A DNA stretch of 64,000 bases, taken from positions 59,473,001 to 59,537,000 of the forward strand of contig JASDFA010000001.1 of assembly GCA_035772735.1 (NCBI GenBank), given 5' to 3'. Each line of letters starts with the position of its first letter. Position 1 is the stretch's first letter. This DNA is from Datura wrightii (lineage: Eukaryota; Streptophyta; Magnoliopsida; Solanales; Solanaceae). The position numbers and the translations under genes were made by a program. Shown piece after piece: positions 1-12,037 of this stretch. The notes under the pieces are model-generated. The model worked only from the letters and a program-made list of their open reading frames with translations. It did not search any database and was not told where the DNA came from.

Positions 1-376
1 ATTAGTGACACATTTGTCCCCACCGGCGTGTCCACAGATTATGTCCGACTGACCCTCTTCCCATATTCACTGTTGGGAGAGGCAAAAAAGTGGCTGAAGG
101 CTGAGCCACTGAACTCCATAAATTCATGGAATGACTTGGCTAAGAAGTTCCTTATCAGATTCTTCCCTTTAGGCAAAACTGCAAAGTTGAGAAGTGAAAT
201 ACTCAGTTTCAAGCAGAAGCCTGATGAGAACTTATATATGGCTTGGGAAAGATTCAAGTCATTATTGAGAGACTGCCCCCATCACCAGCAATCAAATGAA
301 GTGCTGGCTCATACCTTTGTAGAAACTCTAGACCCACACACAAAAATATTACTAGACTCTACATTGGGTGGGCAAG
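1..376 (+). pseudogene. Element A gag, 5' fragment (Athila-type capsid region)
   Basis: The frame open from base 1 encodes the plant retrotransposon gag domain. Visible blocks are GVSTDYVRLTLFPYSLLGEA, then W-x-D-L-A-K-K-F-L-I-R-F-F-P and ENLYMAWERFKSLLRDCPHH, which is the Athila order. Gag would form the cytoplasmic particle that packages element RNA. The N-terminus lies left of the window. The reading frame is intact here but is cut at 376 by element X and resumes at 10296. Element B encodes the same protein on the minus strand (35163-37649), which confirms both frame and family. Confidence 0.9.
372..376. repeat. Target-site duplication of element X, left copy (GCAAG)
   Basis: GCAAG directly precedes the left LTR and is repeated at 10291-10295 directly after the right LTR. 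A 5-bp duplication is the normal integrase signature of Ty3/gypsy elements and fixes both ends of X. Confidence 0.93.
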
Positions 377-3099
377 TGTCACACCCCGCCTTGGGGGGTA
401 TGACTGGCACCTAGTGCCCTACTAGGACCTGACCTGCTGGACTGTTAAGCCTGGGCACATCTGGTGCCTGGCTGGCTCTAACTCACATTTCTGGAAACAA
501 AGGGCTATATAACGGCTGTAAATGCAGCCCCGGCCCATTGGCCTATAGCCTTCTGTACCTGCACTAGCAGCTGACCAGAAACATAGTAATTCAGGGGAAC
601 CTATGCGGGCCGACAAGGCCACCATGCTGTCTAGTTATCTGCAACTCAATCATAAAGTTATTAGAAAGCTACGTGACCGGCAAGGTCACCACTACTGACA
701 ACTATGGCCCCACACGACCATCACAATAGAAAGAGGGAATGCTAACAACTATACAACTGCACGGCCTCTCACGACCGGCTCATCTGACCACAGGGAATAT
801 ATACAGGCTGCAAGCCTCTAGGAAGGATAATAGAAATGATCGGGACAGGGCCCCGACCTACCCGTACTGTACAACAAAAAGAACTGGACTACACCTCTAG
901 AACTTCAGTCTCCGGATGACAGGAGCTGAATACTCAACCGCTGATGGGGATCACGTGGTATCGCCTGCTCGTCTATGGGTACCTGCAGGCAAGTAATGCA
1001 GCGCCCCACTGGGCGTCAGTACCGCTGGTACTGAGTATGTAAAGCAATAACTGAAAGCAAAGTCTGAATACAATAATATAACTGAAGAAACTGAAGTAGA
1101 GAGAATAGACTACTGTCTGATAATGTAAATTATACCTGGAAACGTATCGTGCTACTGCTGATCTACTTGTATCTAACATAACATGGCATAACATGAAATA
1201 ACATAACATAGCACACACAACCTTACCCGGCCCCCATAAGCCGGGAGGTACAACCAGCACAGAATCTATACCCCTACCCCGGTCATCCCATCTCCTATAG
1301 TGGCTGTAAGCATCCTGCCGGTCCCAGGGTATGCACTTGGGCTCGCTGAGCCCCTGACTATAACTGCATCTGAGTCTGGAGGACTCCTGAATCTGCACCC
1401 GGGCGTATCCGCTCGACTGGGGTGTGTAAGGGCCGATCAAGGCACAAATATGGGGAAAAACTGGCATCCCATCTTCGTCCCCTGGCGGGATGGCATGCCA
1501 CTCCGTAGAGTGACGTATCCTCGTCTCTGGTGGACGAGTCGATACAGCTATTAACCCTGGGCGGTCATGGATGCTAGGTAATCCAACCCCAAACAATACA
1601 ACGGTCTCAACTGGTAATGTTGTCTGGGTATCTCACATGCTGAGGCTAATAGGGGTAAAGTATCATATATATTACATGTTGAACTAATGATAGTAATCTG
1701 TACGTATTTAATACGTGCTGAGGCAGGTAAAGATGTATATATATATGAATATAGTCTCCTGCCGGGCTGTACTGGGCAAATGCTATATAAGATAATGTTT
1801 CTACTGAAAACTCTGCTGTTTACTAAGTTTCTGTGTACACTATATGCTGGACTAGTAATAGAAATATGTACATACTTAATACATGCTGAGGTTGGAAATA
1901 ACATATAAATATATGTATGTACAAATATGGTCTTCTGCCGGACTGTACTGAGGCTAATGCTGAACATGATGTAGTCTTTCTGCTGAAACTATGTTGTATA
2001 CTGATTTTCTGTAGTAACCTGATTTACTATTCCTGACATGCTTTCTAAACTTCATTTTAGTCTGCTATTCTATTTCTGAAGTGCTTTATAGATACTGTAC
2101 TACTTCGCGGGGTTTCAGCTGAACACAATAATATCTTAACATGGCATATTACATCACATACTGAATATACTGGGCAATCTTAATCACTTACGTCCGAATC
2201 TATATCATACTGATAAGTCTCATACACGTTACAACCCAAAGCTTCTTACATCGTACCAATATTCATAATAATGCAATACTCGACTTCTGAACATTCTACT
2301 GGCCTGTAAAATGCTATACTGTCTCAATATTACTTAACTTGCCGAAGGAAACTAACTTTACATACCTTATCCTTGAACTATTCGTCTGTCGGACGAAGCT
2401 CGGCCGGTACTTTTAACTGTTTTCTCCCAACTGCATTCATAAACATATCAATCAATACTAAATATAACTTTATTTCAAAAGGCAACGTCACTTTCGATAT
2501 AGTTTATATCCTAAACTTAGGCTTATCGAAAGACGACCAGAAACTCGCTATTTTTCAGAGGTCCAGAAGGGAGAAATATTCACTTCTCCGCTAGGAACAC
2601 ATAGACATTAATTTAGAGCAATTCTACTTACTTTAGTTCGGTGGCTCGCCGATTCGTCGGCCGTATTTCGCGAAACTAATTCCGTAGAAATGCTCTCTGC
2701 TGCTAAATACTCGGGTATCTGGGATTAATTTGAGTTTGGGCAGCGTTTGGTAGCGTAATCGGATGGAAATTATATAATTTCCTTCGTTCTTACCTTCTCT
2801 CTGCCGCTTTGCTCTGTTCTCTGGAAATTTTAAAGGTTTTAATCATTTAAAACCGAAGTGGGGCTTTATATACTTGGGCCTGGACAAGGCCAACGTGTCA
2901 CGGAGCCATCACGGAGGCCTCTCCTCCGTGACACGCTGCCATCGCGGAGGGGCTCTGCCTCGGCTCCTTCCGTGATGGTTCGATGGGTTTCTCGTCCGAT
3001 CTTTTCCCGGGCCTTTCTCCAACACGTATGGCCTTCAAATATGCTTAACCAACGTGGGAATAGGTCATCTGAGTGCCGAGAATTCTATGGGGTGTAACA
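377..3099 (-). repeat. Element X LTR (3' LTR in element orientation)
   Basis: Begins TGTCACACCCC and ends GGGTGTAACA on the plus strand, so on the element strand it reads TGTTACACCCC...TGTGACA. It matches 7566-10290 almost base for base. Several long open frames inside it (for example 973-1596 minus and 1551-1967 minus) have no recognisable domain and recur only because the LTR recurs. I do not call them genes. Confidence 0.95.
2865..2965 (-). promoter_or_regulatory. Element X LTR promoter: TATA box with upstream palindrome cluster
   Basis: On the minus strand a TATATAAA box lies at 2872-2865, about 230 bases into the LTR. Immediately upstream, from 2894 outward, is a cluster of CCGTGACACG/ATCACGGAGG-type words. 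It includes a perfect 12-bp inverted repeat, 2894-2905 against 2924-2935. The same layout is in the other LTR (TATA 10055-10062; arms 10084-10095 and 10114-10125). The position fits a U3 enhancer next to a core promoter. Binding by any protein is inference. Confidence 0.6.
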
Positions 3100-3133
3100 T
3101 TCTCCCCCCTTAAGAACATTCATCCTCGAATGT
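3100..3133 (-). other. Element X polypurine tract and adjacent hairpin
   Basis: On the element strand TTCTTAAGGGGGGAGA (3115-3100) abuts the LTR start TGTTACACC, the standard plus-strand primer position. Just upstream is the hairpin acattcgaggatgaatgt (3133-3116) with 6-bp arms and a GAGGAT loop. The same hairpin recurs beside the tracts of G, F1 and F2, and in variant form in A and B. Confidence 0.85.
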
Positions 3134-3361
3134 ATACTGTTATCTAGAGGACTGATTACTTTATTTTCTGGAAGAATTTCGGCAGAGTTTCCCTTGTAAT
3201 ATGGACTACCACAAAAACCTGAAATGCAGAAAAGTCCAACACAGGCACTGCACGATCCACTGGATAATTAAATATCAATCTGTCTCACTTATACATACAG
3301 GACTATAAGATACTACATAGCAATAATACGGAAATACCTGTCGCTTAAATGGGTGAGGATA

Positions 3362-3512
3362 TCTAGTCCTCATATCTGCGAATCTGTTTGTCTAGGCTAG
3401 CTACTGGAACCTCTTTGTAGGCCAACTTTTTCGTAACCTGAATATTCTGGACTGGGACTACTCTGAACGGGTCTCCTATGCATTTCCTCAGCATAATTAC
3501 ATAGAAGACCGG
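3362..3512 (-). pseudogene. Element X chromodomain remnant
   Basis: Reading from about 3512 leftward gives PVFYVIMLRKCIGDP, then ...AYKEVPVASLDKQIRR and a stop. This is the start of the Tekay integrase tail and chromodomain, which normally tethers integration complexes to modified histones. It lies in a different frame from the integrase core next to it, and the block that should separate them (the GPY/F region) is missing, so a deletion fused the two. The second half of the chromodomain is also absent. Confidence 0.7.
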
Positions 3513-3542
3513 ATGAATGGATTCTAATTCTGGAGACTAATT

Positions 3543-4050
3543 CGATTAATGGTAAATGCTCATTTTGGCTATTACTGAAATCTAGCACACACGCTTGCAA
3601 CAGGTCTTCGAGCGTCTGAATTGTGCGCTCAGCCTGCTCATCTGTCTGAGAATAGAACGCTGCGCTTAAATTAATCTGCGCTCCCAAACTCTTCTGAAAT
3701 GACTGCCAGAATCTAGCTGTGAAGTGTGCTCCTCTGTCTGAAATAATGGATACTGGTATTTCATGTAATCTGACTATCTTTCTGATATGCAACTCAGCAT
3801 AATCTTCGGCCGAGAAAGTAGTTTTTACTAGCAAGAAAGGAGCTGATTTTTGTCAATCTGTCACTTATCACTCATATAGAGTCATGTCTGTGTTTAGTAC
3901 GGGGTAATCTTGCTACAAAATTCATATTCACCGCTTTTCATTTCCAAAGAGGCACAACTATGTTCTAAATTAACCTGCCTGGTTTCTGATATTCTGCCTT
4001 CAACTGTTGGCAGTTAGGACACTGGGCTACCAGTAGTTCTTTTTAATGTC
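3543..4050 (-). pseudogene. Element X integrase (zinc-binding end and catalytic core), broken
   Basis: From 4050 leftward the minus strand shows the end of the zinc finger (CPNCQQLKAEYQKPG). The catalytic core follows with NMNFVARLPRT, VSIISDRGAHF and QTDEQAERTIQTLEDLL. The first catalytic aspartate of the D,D,E triad is Asn here (MNF instead of MDF). At least four stops fall before the longest open stretch, which runs 3834-3397. The final Glu is present. Several changes look like G-to-A or C-to-T, as expected after cytosine methylation. The family assignment (chromovirus) is firm, and activity is not possible. Confidence 0.85.
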
Positions 4051-4559
4051 ATGGTAACTCTTTGTCGTATCGGGATGAAGGGAATAGCGGGCGTAATGTA
4101 CCTCGCTTATAAACTGCTGGTGATGCCCCAAAATATCTGGAGTACAAATGCAGCCTTTATATCGCCACACTTCATCCCCGGGTATCTGAAAATATGTCAT
4201 CTCTCCTTACTGAATCTGGTGTTCAAGTTAAACCTGGCTAGGGTTTCTATACTGCCGTTCCTTTACTTCCACCTCTACCCGCAATGCTGCGATATTCTGT
4301 ATTATCGTTCTGTTATCCTTTACTTCTGCTATGCGAGCGGCTAGATCGGCTAACTAGTAAAACTCTCGAGTCTATCCCTGCTGTTCAGGCGGCAAGCATG
4401 CCAACTCCCCGTAGATCTATGGCTAAGGGCATCTACTACCGTATTAGCCCTTCCCGGGTGACACAGAATTCTTGATTTTTCAAGTATAAACTACTGCAAC
4501 TACCTCCAGGTCATGGGTAAGACAATTCTTTTCACGTTTCTTCACTTGCCTGAAAGCAT

Positions 4560-4960
4560 AAACTGTTACTTTACCATGCTACAGCGACCCTCTGTACCTT
4601 CTGGCCATACTAACACTGGGGCTGAGGTTAACCTGGCGGTTAACTCCTGGAAGTTCTGCTTACACGCCTCAGTCTACTGGAACTTCGCTGCCTTCTGTGC
4701 CAACTTAGTCAGAGGTGTTACTAAGGTGGAAAATCCTTCCACGGACCCTCTGCAGTACCCGACTAACCGCAGGGACTGCGTACTTCGATCGGAGTGGTAG
4801 GTCCAGGCTAGATCATCATTACTTCGATCTTTTTCTGTGTATCTATCTGTACACCAGCCTCCGACACCATGTGACCAAAAAGGCTACTAAACTTAGCTAA
4901 AATTCACATTTACAAGGAATTGGTATATAACTAATTGTCATACTGGTTTATTATGCCGGA
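4560..4960 (-). pseudogene. Element X RT/RNase H junction remnant
   Basis: Minus-strand translation around 4930-4560 gives a degraded KCEF...FGHMVSEAGVQIDTQK, then STLVTPLTKLAQKAAKFQ and KQNFQELTARLTSA. This is the Tekay connection between the reverse transcriptase thumb and RNase H. It contains several stops and frameshifts. Upstream the catalytic RT block is not readable by eye. Confidence 0.7.
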
Positions 4961-4969
4961 GAATCTGAC

Positions 4970-7545
4970 AAGTAATCTACCGGTATAGACAGAGCTTATC
5001 TGGCCTTCTGGCCGTATGCCAAGGCTACTTGTTGCTGGGATGACCTGAACGACTGTCTGCGCACCTTGTGCCTTTATCTGATCAGAGGGTCCTAATACTG
5101 ACCATGACCTCTAACGATCTGGCTACATAACCTTAAATGACTGAATAGTCGGGTTGAATGACCCGAATGTGACAGTAGTCTAGTAATGCCCTAACTGTAC
5201 TACTTGAGTACTTATAGTTCGTGCATCACCGCCAACTCGTGGGCATCTAATTGCTCTGTCATTTTGCTTAAACCACTGTAAGGCCGGACTTAATCAACTT
5301 ACTCCCAGGCGATCAATCTCTGGATCTCCACGGGGAGTCTACTGATCCCCTGGTCTTAATAAACACTATGCTCGCAGGGTACTGTTAATTTCTTATGCCT
5401 TGTGTGTATCCACTTGGATTTATACTGCTATTCTGGGAAATTCTCGGTCTTATGAGCTATTCTGTAAATACTGGCCCTCTGCTAGGGCTCTGTATCTAAA
5501 TATCTTACGATAACCAGGTGAAATACTAATATATCGCTGACTGCTGATGTGGGCCCTTCCTTGGGGTACCCACGGGTATTCTGACTGGGACGGCCGGCTA
5601 ACTTATGGGGTGTTGTACATAACAACTGCTAGGTTGACTAAGGCCAACTGTCGCCCACAAGGCTGGGAAAACGACGTATGACCACTCAGCATGTTAGAAC
5701 AATTCTAGTATTGCTAATCTTTGAAATTTTCCTATTCGGTCTCTAATCCTGGTTCTGGCACATGCACTACTGTTACCGATCTTCAGGGATGCCTCCCTGC
5801 TAATGCAGGTGCCAGCTGGTCAGTAGACTGTCTAACTGCGCCCTTATCCTCTAGCCATCTGTCTTAGGCCAATAACTCTGGTAAGCTCCTAGAGCCTAGA
5901 TCTGGCAACAACACATAAGTCTGTTAATCTAATAATTGGAAACTGAGATAGTTTCTATGACTTCATACGTAATTCACACTTAATACGTCCTTCCTCTTCT
6001 TCTTTTCTCCTTTTTTTTTTGTCCTGCAATGCAATTTGTATATGCTTTCTATTACTAATCAGCATCTGTGCTTGTAGCCCTTATAGGCAACCACTCACAA
6101 CATATCTATGATCTGTATACATATATATCGCTAGCTACGTACAATATGTACTGAATTCTGCGGTAATTCATAATCTCTGACAGGTTCTGCTGAGTCTCAC
6201 ATCGTACATGATACATTGCTTCTACGGCCTAATAAAATCTCCTGCCCTGACTTATCATTTCATTGCATTGTCACCCCATTCTGAAAGTAACAGACATAAA
6301 CATTTTAGTTATCATCTGCTGTTTGAAATTTCGCCACTCTTGCGATGTGGGGTCGACATTCGAATCTTGTAGCCTTACTAGGCATATATTGAGAGCCCAC
6401 GACTGTCTGCTAGGCCTTATCTCCAGGCTACACTAGATTAGAATTGTTGTATCGGTAACTTCTTAACTTTTCCATAGCGGACATACTGCGGTATTCCGAA
6501 CCGCAATCTTACTGTCAGCGCGAAGCTTAATCCTTAATATGATACTTTATCAATCTGGGGTAGTTCTAATTTCCCCCCAAGAACTGACATTCCTGCTTCT
6601 TCCTCTCATCTTGCTTAAACTGAACTCTAGGGTTCAAGGTACCTGCCTTTCATTGCTAATGAGATTACTGATCGAGCCCCGGCCTATACTTCTTCTGGCG
6701 TATATTCAAGCCCATCTGATTCACATGACCTCTATATCTTTCGAGGTCACAACTAGATCATAACTATAATCTTACAGGTATGTCTTGCTATCTGTTAGCG
6801 TATATGGCAGACTTGGCCTTTTGCTGACTCAAACTTGACTATTATTAGACATTCATCCCTAGCAGGTCTGTTACCCCTACTTCGGGTAAGCTAATAGTCT
6901 TACTTTCTTTAATGGCTTGTTATCATAAGGGTCTGCACAGCTTACGTAATCATAAGGGCTCTCTATATTTTCTACTACTTACTAGGATCAATCAACCCTT
7001 TTCTTATTGCAACAATAAAAGCATTCAACTGTACCATATCCAAAAAGATGTATTTGGGATTCCTGCATTTTTTTCTCTCTTTCTTATACTTACTTGGTGG
7101 TATGACCTTATCTGTAATCATAATCAGATCTTATATAACTAATAAGTAAATCAACTCATATGTACATTATACTTCTGACTTCCTATTCTGACGTTATCAA
7201 CGTATACTAGGAATAATGCCAATAAAGGTATCACGCTGGGAGGCCTCTGATACCTCCTCCTGCTGCTGTAGTTATCATGTTACTGACTGATGCTCTCTTC
7301 CGTTGCTATTTCTGATCTTCTGCCTGTGATAGGGTAATGCTGATCTGCCTTTGTATCTGAAATCAAGAATACGGTGAGTTCTCAGGGACTCAACCCTATA
7401 CTGTACCGCTCTAAAGCACGACTGACTGAGAAGGAAGGGTAACCATCATATCATGCCTCGCAGCCTCCTGCCTATAGTATGTGGTGCACAACACATCCAT
7501 AGACAAGACTCTACATAGCACGGCTTGCAGACTCCCTGGGATACG
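4970..7545 (-). pseudogene. Element X interior: expected gag, protease and RT region, unreadable
   Basis: By position this 2.6 kb should carry leader, gag, protease and most of RT. I could not recognise a gag domain, zinc knuckle, protease triad or RT motif in any frame. The leader just inside the primer site does look like Solanaceae Tekay leaders I remember. The scattered short frames (6539-6763, 6912-7142, 7411-7647) show no domain. Either the region is too mutated to read or it has been replaced. Confidence 0.5.
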
Positions 7546-7549
7546 ACCT

Positions 7550-7561
7550 GCTCTGATACCA
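7550..7561 (-). other. Element X primer binding site (initiator Met tRNA)
   Basis: TGGTATCAGAGC on the minus strand begins four bases after the LTR end at 7566. This matches the 3' end of plant initiator methionine tRNA and fixes the element orientation as minus. Confidence 0.92.
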
Positions 7562-7565
7562 AGTT

Positions 7566-10290
7566 TGTCACACCCCACCTTGGGGGGTATGACTGGTACC
7601 TGGTGCCCTACTAGGACCTGACCTGCTGGACTATTAAGCCTGGGCACATCTGGTGCCTGGCTGGCTCTAACTCACATTTCTGGAAACAAAGGGCTATATA
7701 ACGGCTGTAAATGCAGCCCCGGCCCATTGGCCTATAGCCTTCTGTACCTGCACTAGCAGCTGACCAGAAACATAGTAATTCAGGGGAACCTATGCGGGCC
7801 GACAAGGCCACCATGCTGTCTAGTTATCTGCAACTCAATCATAAAGTTATTAGAAAGCTACGTGACCGGCAAGGTCACCACTACTGACAACTATGGCCCT
7901 ACACGACCATCACAATAGAAAGAGGGAATGCTAACAACTATACAACTGCACGGCCTCTCACGACCGGCTCATCTGACCACAGGGAATATATACAGGCTGC
8001 AAGCCTCTAGGAAGGATAATAGAAATGATCGGGACAGGGCCCCGACCTACCCGTACTGTACAACAAAAAGAACTGGACTACACCTCTAGAACTTCAGTCT
8101 CCGGATGACAGGAGCTGAATACTCAACCGCTGATGGGGATCACGTGGTATCACCTGCTCGTCTATGGGTACCTGCAGGCAAGTAATGAAGCGCCCCACTG
8201 GGCGTCAGTACCGCTGGTACTGAGTATGTAAAGCAATAACTGAAAGCAAAGTCTGAATACAATAATATAACTGAAGAAACTGAAGTAGAGAGAATAGACT
8301 ACTGTCTGATAATGTAAATCATACCTGGAAACGTATCGTGCTACTGCTGATCTACTTGTATCTAACATAACATGGCATAACATGAAATAACATAACATAG
8401 CACACACAACCTTACCCGTCCCCCATAAGCCGGGAGGTACAACCAGCACAGAATCTATACCCCTACCCCGGTCATCCCATCTCCTATAGTGGCTGTAAGC
8501 ATCCTGCCGGTCCCAGGGTATGCACTTGGGCTCGCTGAGCCCCTGACTATAACTGCATCTGAGTCCGGAGGACTCCTGAATCTGCACCCGGGCGTATCCG
8601 CTCGACTGGGGTGTGTAAGGGCCGATCAAGGCACAAATATGGGGAAAAACTGGCATCCCATCTTCGTCCCCTGGCGGGACGGCATGCCACTCCGTAGAGT
8701 GACCTATCCTCGTCCTCTGGTGGACGAGTCGATACAGCTATTAACCCTGGGCGGTCATGGATGCTAGGTAATCCAACCCCAAACAATACAACGGTCTCAA
8801 CTGGTAATGTTGTCTGGGTATCTCACATGCTGAGGCTAATAGGGGTAAAGTATCATATATATTACATGCTGAACTAATGATAGTAATCTGTACGTATTTA
8901 ATACGTGCTGAGGTAGGTAAAGATGTATATATATATGAATATAGTCTCCTGCCGGGCTGTACTGGGCAAATGCTATATAAGATAATGTTTCTACTGAAAA
9001 CTCTGCTGTTTACTAAGTTTCTGTGTACACTATATGCTGGACTAGTAATAGAAATATGTACATACTTAATACATGCTGAGGTTGGAAATAACATATAAAT
9101 ATATGTATGTACAAATATGGTCTTCTGCCGGACTGTACTGAGGCTAATGCTGAACATGATGTAGTCTTTCTGCTGAAACTATGTTGTATACTGATTTTCT
9201 GTAGTAACCTGATTTACTATTCCTGACATGCTTTCTAAACTTCATTTTAGTCTGCTATTCTATTTCTGAAGTGCTTTACAGATACTGTACTACTTCGCGG
9301 GGTTTCAGCTGAACACAACAATATCTTAACATGGCATATTACATCACATACTGAATATACTGGGCAATCTTAATCACTTACGTCCGAATCTATATCATAC
9401 TGATAAGTCTCATACACGTTACAACCCAAAGCTTCTTACATCGTACCAATATTCATAATAATGCAATACTCGACTTCTGAACATTCTACTGGCCTGTAAA
9501 ATGCTATACTGTCTCAATATTACTTAACTTGCCGAAGGAAACTAACTTTACATACCTTATCCTTGAACTATTCGTCTGTCGGACGAAGCTCGGATGGTAC
9601 TTTTAACTGTTTTCTCCAAACTGCATTCATAAACATATCAATCAATACTAAATACAACTTTATTTCAAAAGGCAACGTCACTTTCGATATAGTTTATATC
9701 CTAAACTTAGGCTTATCGAAAGACGGCCAGAAACTCGCTATTTTTCAGAGGTCCAGAAGGGAGAAATATTCACTTCTCCGCTAGGAACACATAGACATTA
9801 ATTTAGAGCAATTCTACTTACTTTAGTTCGGTGGCTCGCCGATTCGTCGGCCGTATTTCGCGAAACTAATTCCGTAGAAATGCTCTCTGCTGCTAAATAC
9901 TCGGGTATCTGGGATTAATTTGAGTTTGGGCAGCGTTTGGTAGCATAATCGGATGGAAATTATATAATTTCCTTCGTTCTTACCTTCTCTCTGCCGCTTT
10001 GCTCTGTTCTCTGGAAATTTTAAAGGTTTTAATCATTTAAAACCGAAGTGGGGCTTTATATACTTGGGCCTGGACAAGGCCAACGTGTCACGGAGCCATC
10101 GCGGAGGCCTCTCCTCCGTGACACGCTGCCATCGCGGAGGGGCTCTGCCTCAGCTCCTTCCGCGATGGTTCGACGGGTTTCTCGTCCAATCTTTTCCCGG
10201 GCCTTTCTCCAACACGTATGGCCTTCAAATATGCTTAACCAATATGGGAATAGGTTATCTGAGTGCCCGGGAATTCTACGGGGTGTAACA
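7566..10290 (-). repeat. Element X LTR (5' LTR in element orientation)
   Basis: Near-identical partner of 377-3099. Differences are mostly transitions, concentrated at methylatable cytosines, plus a few 1-bp indels (for example near 8717 and 10268). Confidence 0.95.
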
Positions 10291-10295
10291 GCAAG
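10291..10295. repeat. Target-site duplication of element X, right copy (GCAAG)
   Basis: Second copy of the 5-bp duplication. Removing 377-10295 restores an uninterrupted element A gag reading (SGGQ-ALEK type junction, as seen in element B). Confidence 0.93.
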
Positions 10296-12036
10296 CCTTG
10301 GAGAAGACATATGATGAGTTGTGCACTTTGTTGAACAGAATTGCACAAGGAAATTAAGAGTGGCACAGCGAGTCATCGAGGGGGGCAGGAAAGAGATTGG
10401 GGTTGATAGAAGTAGATGGTTTGAATGCCTTGGCAGCACAGTTAGCTTCTTTCCAACATCAAATGATGACTCAGTTCGATAAACTGAGTATGAACCAACA
10501 CCAGGGCCAGGTTAATGTAGTTCAGCAAGCTCCGAGTTGGTGTGAAATTTGTGGTAATAATGGGCACAATGCAGAATCTTGTGGAGCCGATCCGGAATCA
10601 GTCAATTTTGTTGGTAATGTGCATAGGAATCAGAATTTTGGGAACAACTCCAACAGAAATTGGCAGGGCCACCAGAATTTTTCTTGGGGTGGAAACCAAA
10701 AGCAGAATTATGTGCAACCTCAACAACAACAGTATCAGTAGAATAGGCAGAATGATGGGCAATTGAGTAGCAGCATTAAGGAAACACTGCAGAAAATTAT
10801 GGAGACCCAGAATCAGTTAGCGGAAAATCACGCGAGGATGGCAACAGACTTAATGAATCAGCAAGTAGCCACCCGTAATCTTGAAAAACAAGTGGTCAGA
10901 TAGCAGCTGCTCAGAACATGAGGTCGCAGGGGGGATTACCAAGCGATGCAGATCCTAACCCCCGACAAATCAATGCCATCAGTCTTAGAAGCAGAAAGCA
11001 ATTAGCTAATGCAGTACCTAAAGAGTTGAGAAAGGAGGTGCAGCCGGAGTTGGTTAGACCAGGACCATCCACCAACACTGGAGCGAATCGGAGTGTTGGG
11101 CAACAAAATGCACAACCTGCACTGCAGCCAACACAAAGACCACCACCACCATTCCCTCATAAAGTCAGAAAGAGCAAGGAGGAGGAATGCTTCAAAAAGT
11201 TCTTTGAAAGTTTCAAAGAACTTCACATAAATTTTCCTCTTATTGATGTTTTGCAAGGAATGCCCAAGTATGCTAAATACTTGAAGGACGTGATGGCGAA
11301 CAAAGTTAGATTGGTGGATGTCCAGACTATAGCACTGACTGAGGAGTGCAGTCACAGGGTATTGAGCAAAATGCCAAAGAAGCTCAAAGACCCAGGGAGT
11401 TTTACCCTCCCCATACGAATTGGTAAAGCTGAGGTGCTACGAGCTTTGTGTGACTTAGGGGCATCAGTTAATCTAATGCCCCTATCCTTATTCAACTCCC
11501 TGGGGTTGGGAAAATCAAGGCCGACAAGGTTGATGCTATAGCTAGCTGACAAGTCGCGAGTGACACCTGATGGAATAATAGAGGACCTTCTCATCAAAGT
11601 AGGTAAGTTCATTATACCTGCTGATTTTATTGTCTTAGATTTTCAGGTTGATGACCAGGTACCCCTGATCTTGGGACGACCATTCTTGGCCACTGAAGGA
11701 GCGGTGATTGACTTGAAAGCTAAGACCCTGAAAATGAGGGTTGAGGATGAAGAAGAAATATTCTGCGTTTACCAAGAAATGAACCCATCTGCACACTATA
11801 GAAACCTTTGTCAGGTTAGTGTGTTGGCAGAGGATGAGTGTGGGGTGGAGGATTCCACAGGTGCACGGCTAAAGGCAATGTCAAGTCTTCAGCCCAAGTC
11901 TGATAAAGGGCTTCAAAGTGTGAAGAAGTTGGAGGAAGAGAGGAACAGAGTGGAGGCTGTTTCCTCTAAAAATCAAAAGAAAAGGAGATGGTTCTCGAAA
12001 GAGAACCCAGGTATGAGGATGTCCCGAAAAGGATAG
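10296..12036 (+). pseudogene. Element A gag (3' part) and aspartic protease
   Basis: Continues the gag cut by X. A CCHC zinc knuckle (CEICGNNGHNAESC, about 10545-10590) is followed by a Q/N-rich stretch. Then come the Athila linker (FPLIDVLQGMPKYAKYL) and a retropepsin with LCDLGASVNLMPLSLFNSLG near 11450-11510 and ILGRPFLAT near 11670-11695. DLGA in place of DSGA/DTGA is usual for Athila. Breaks are a TAA at 10355, a TAG at 10739, a lost base near 10890 that shifts frame, and a TAG at 11539 inside the protease that element B shares. The tail ends in a basic stretch (NQKKRRWFSK). No pol follows, so this copy never encoded RT or integrase in its present form. Confidence 0.9.
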
Positions 12037-12037
12037 T

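Larger units (their letters stand above)
377..10290 (-). mobile_element. Element X: Tekay-like Ty3/gypsy retrotransposon, complete but coding-dead
   Basis: X is a full LTR element in minus orientation. It has two LTRs of 2723 and 2725 bp, an initiator-Met primer site at 7550-7561, a polypurine tract at 3100-3115 and a GCAAG duplication. By eye I count roughly 35-40 differences between the LTRs (about 1.4 percent), so the insertion is recent. The 4.5 kb interior holds only wrecked pol and no readable gag. RT, integrase and chromodomain pieces appear in the order expected for a chromovirus. X interrupts the gag of element A and is the youngest layer of the nest. Confidence 0.93.

Noticed and set aside
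973..1967. Long minus-strand frames in the X LTR (207 and 138 codons), repeated in the other LTR
   Set aside because: No domain. They recur only because the LTR recurs, the two copies break the frame differently (8162-8656 against 973-1596), and composition is that of non-coding LTR.
2858..3097. Frames across the X promoter region (for example 10048-10314, 10056-10439)
   Set aside because: They overlap the TATA box, palindromes, LTR end and element A gag; no conserved protein.
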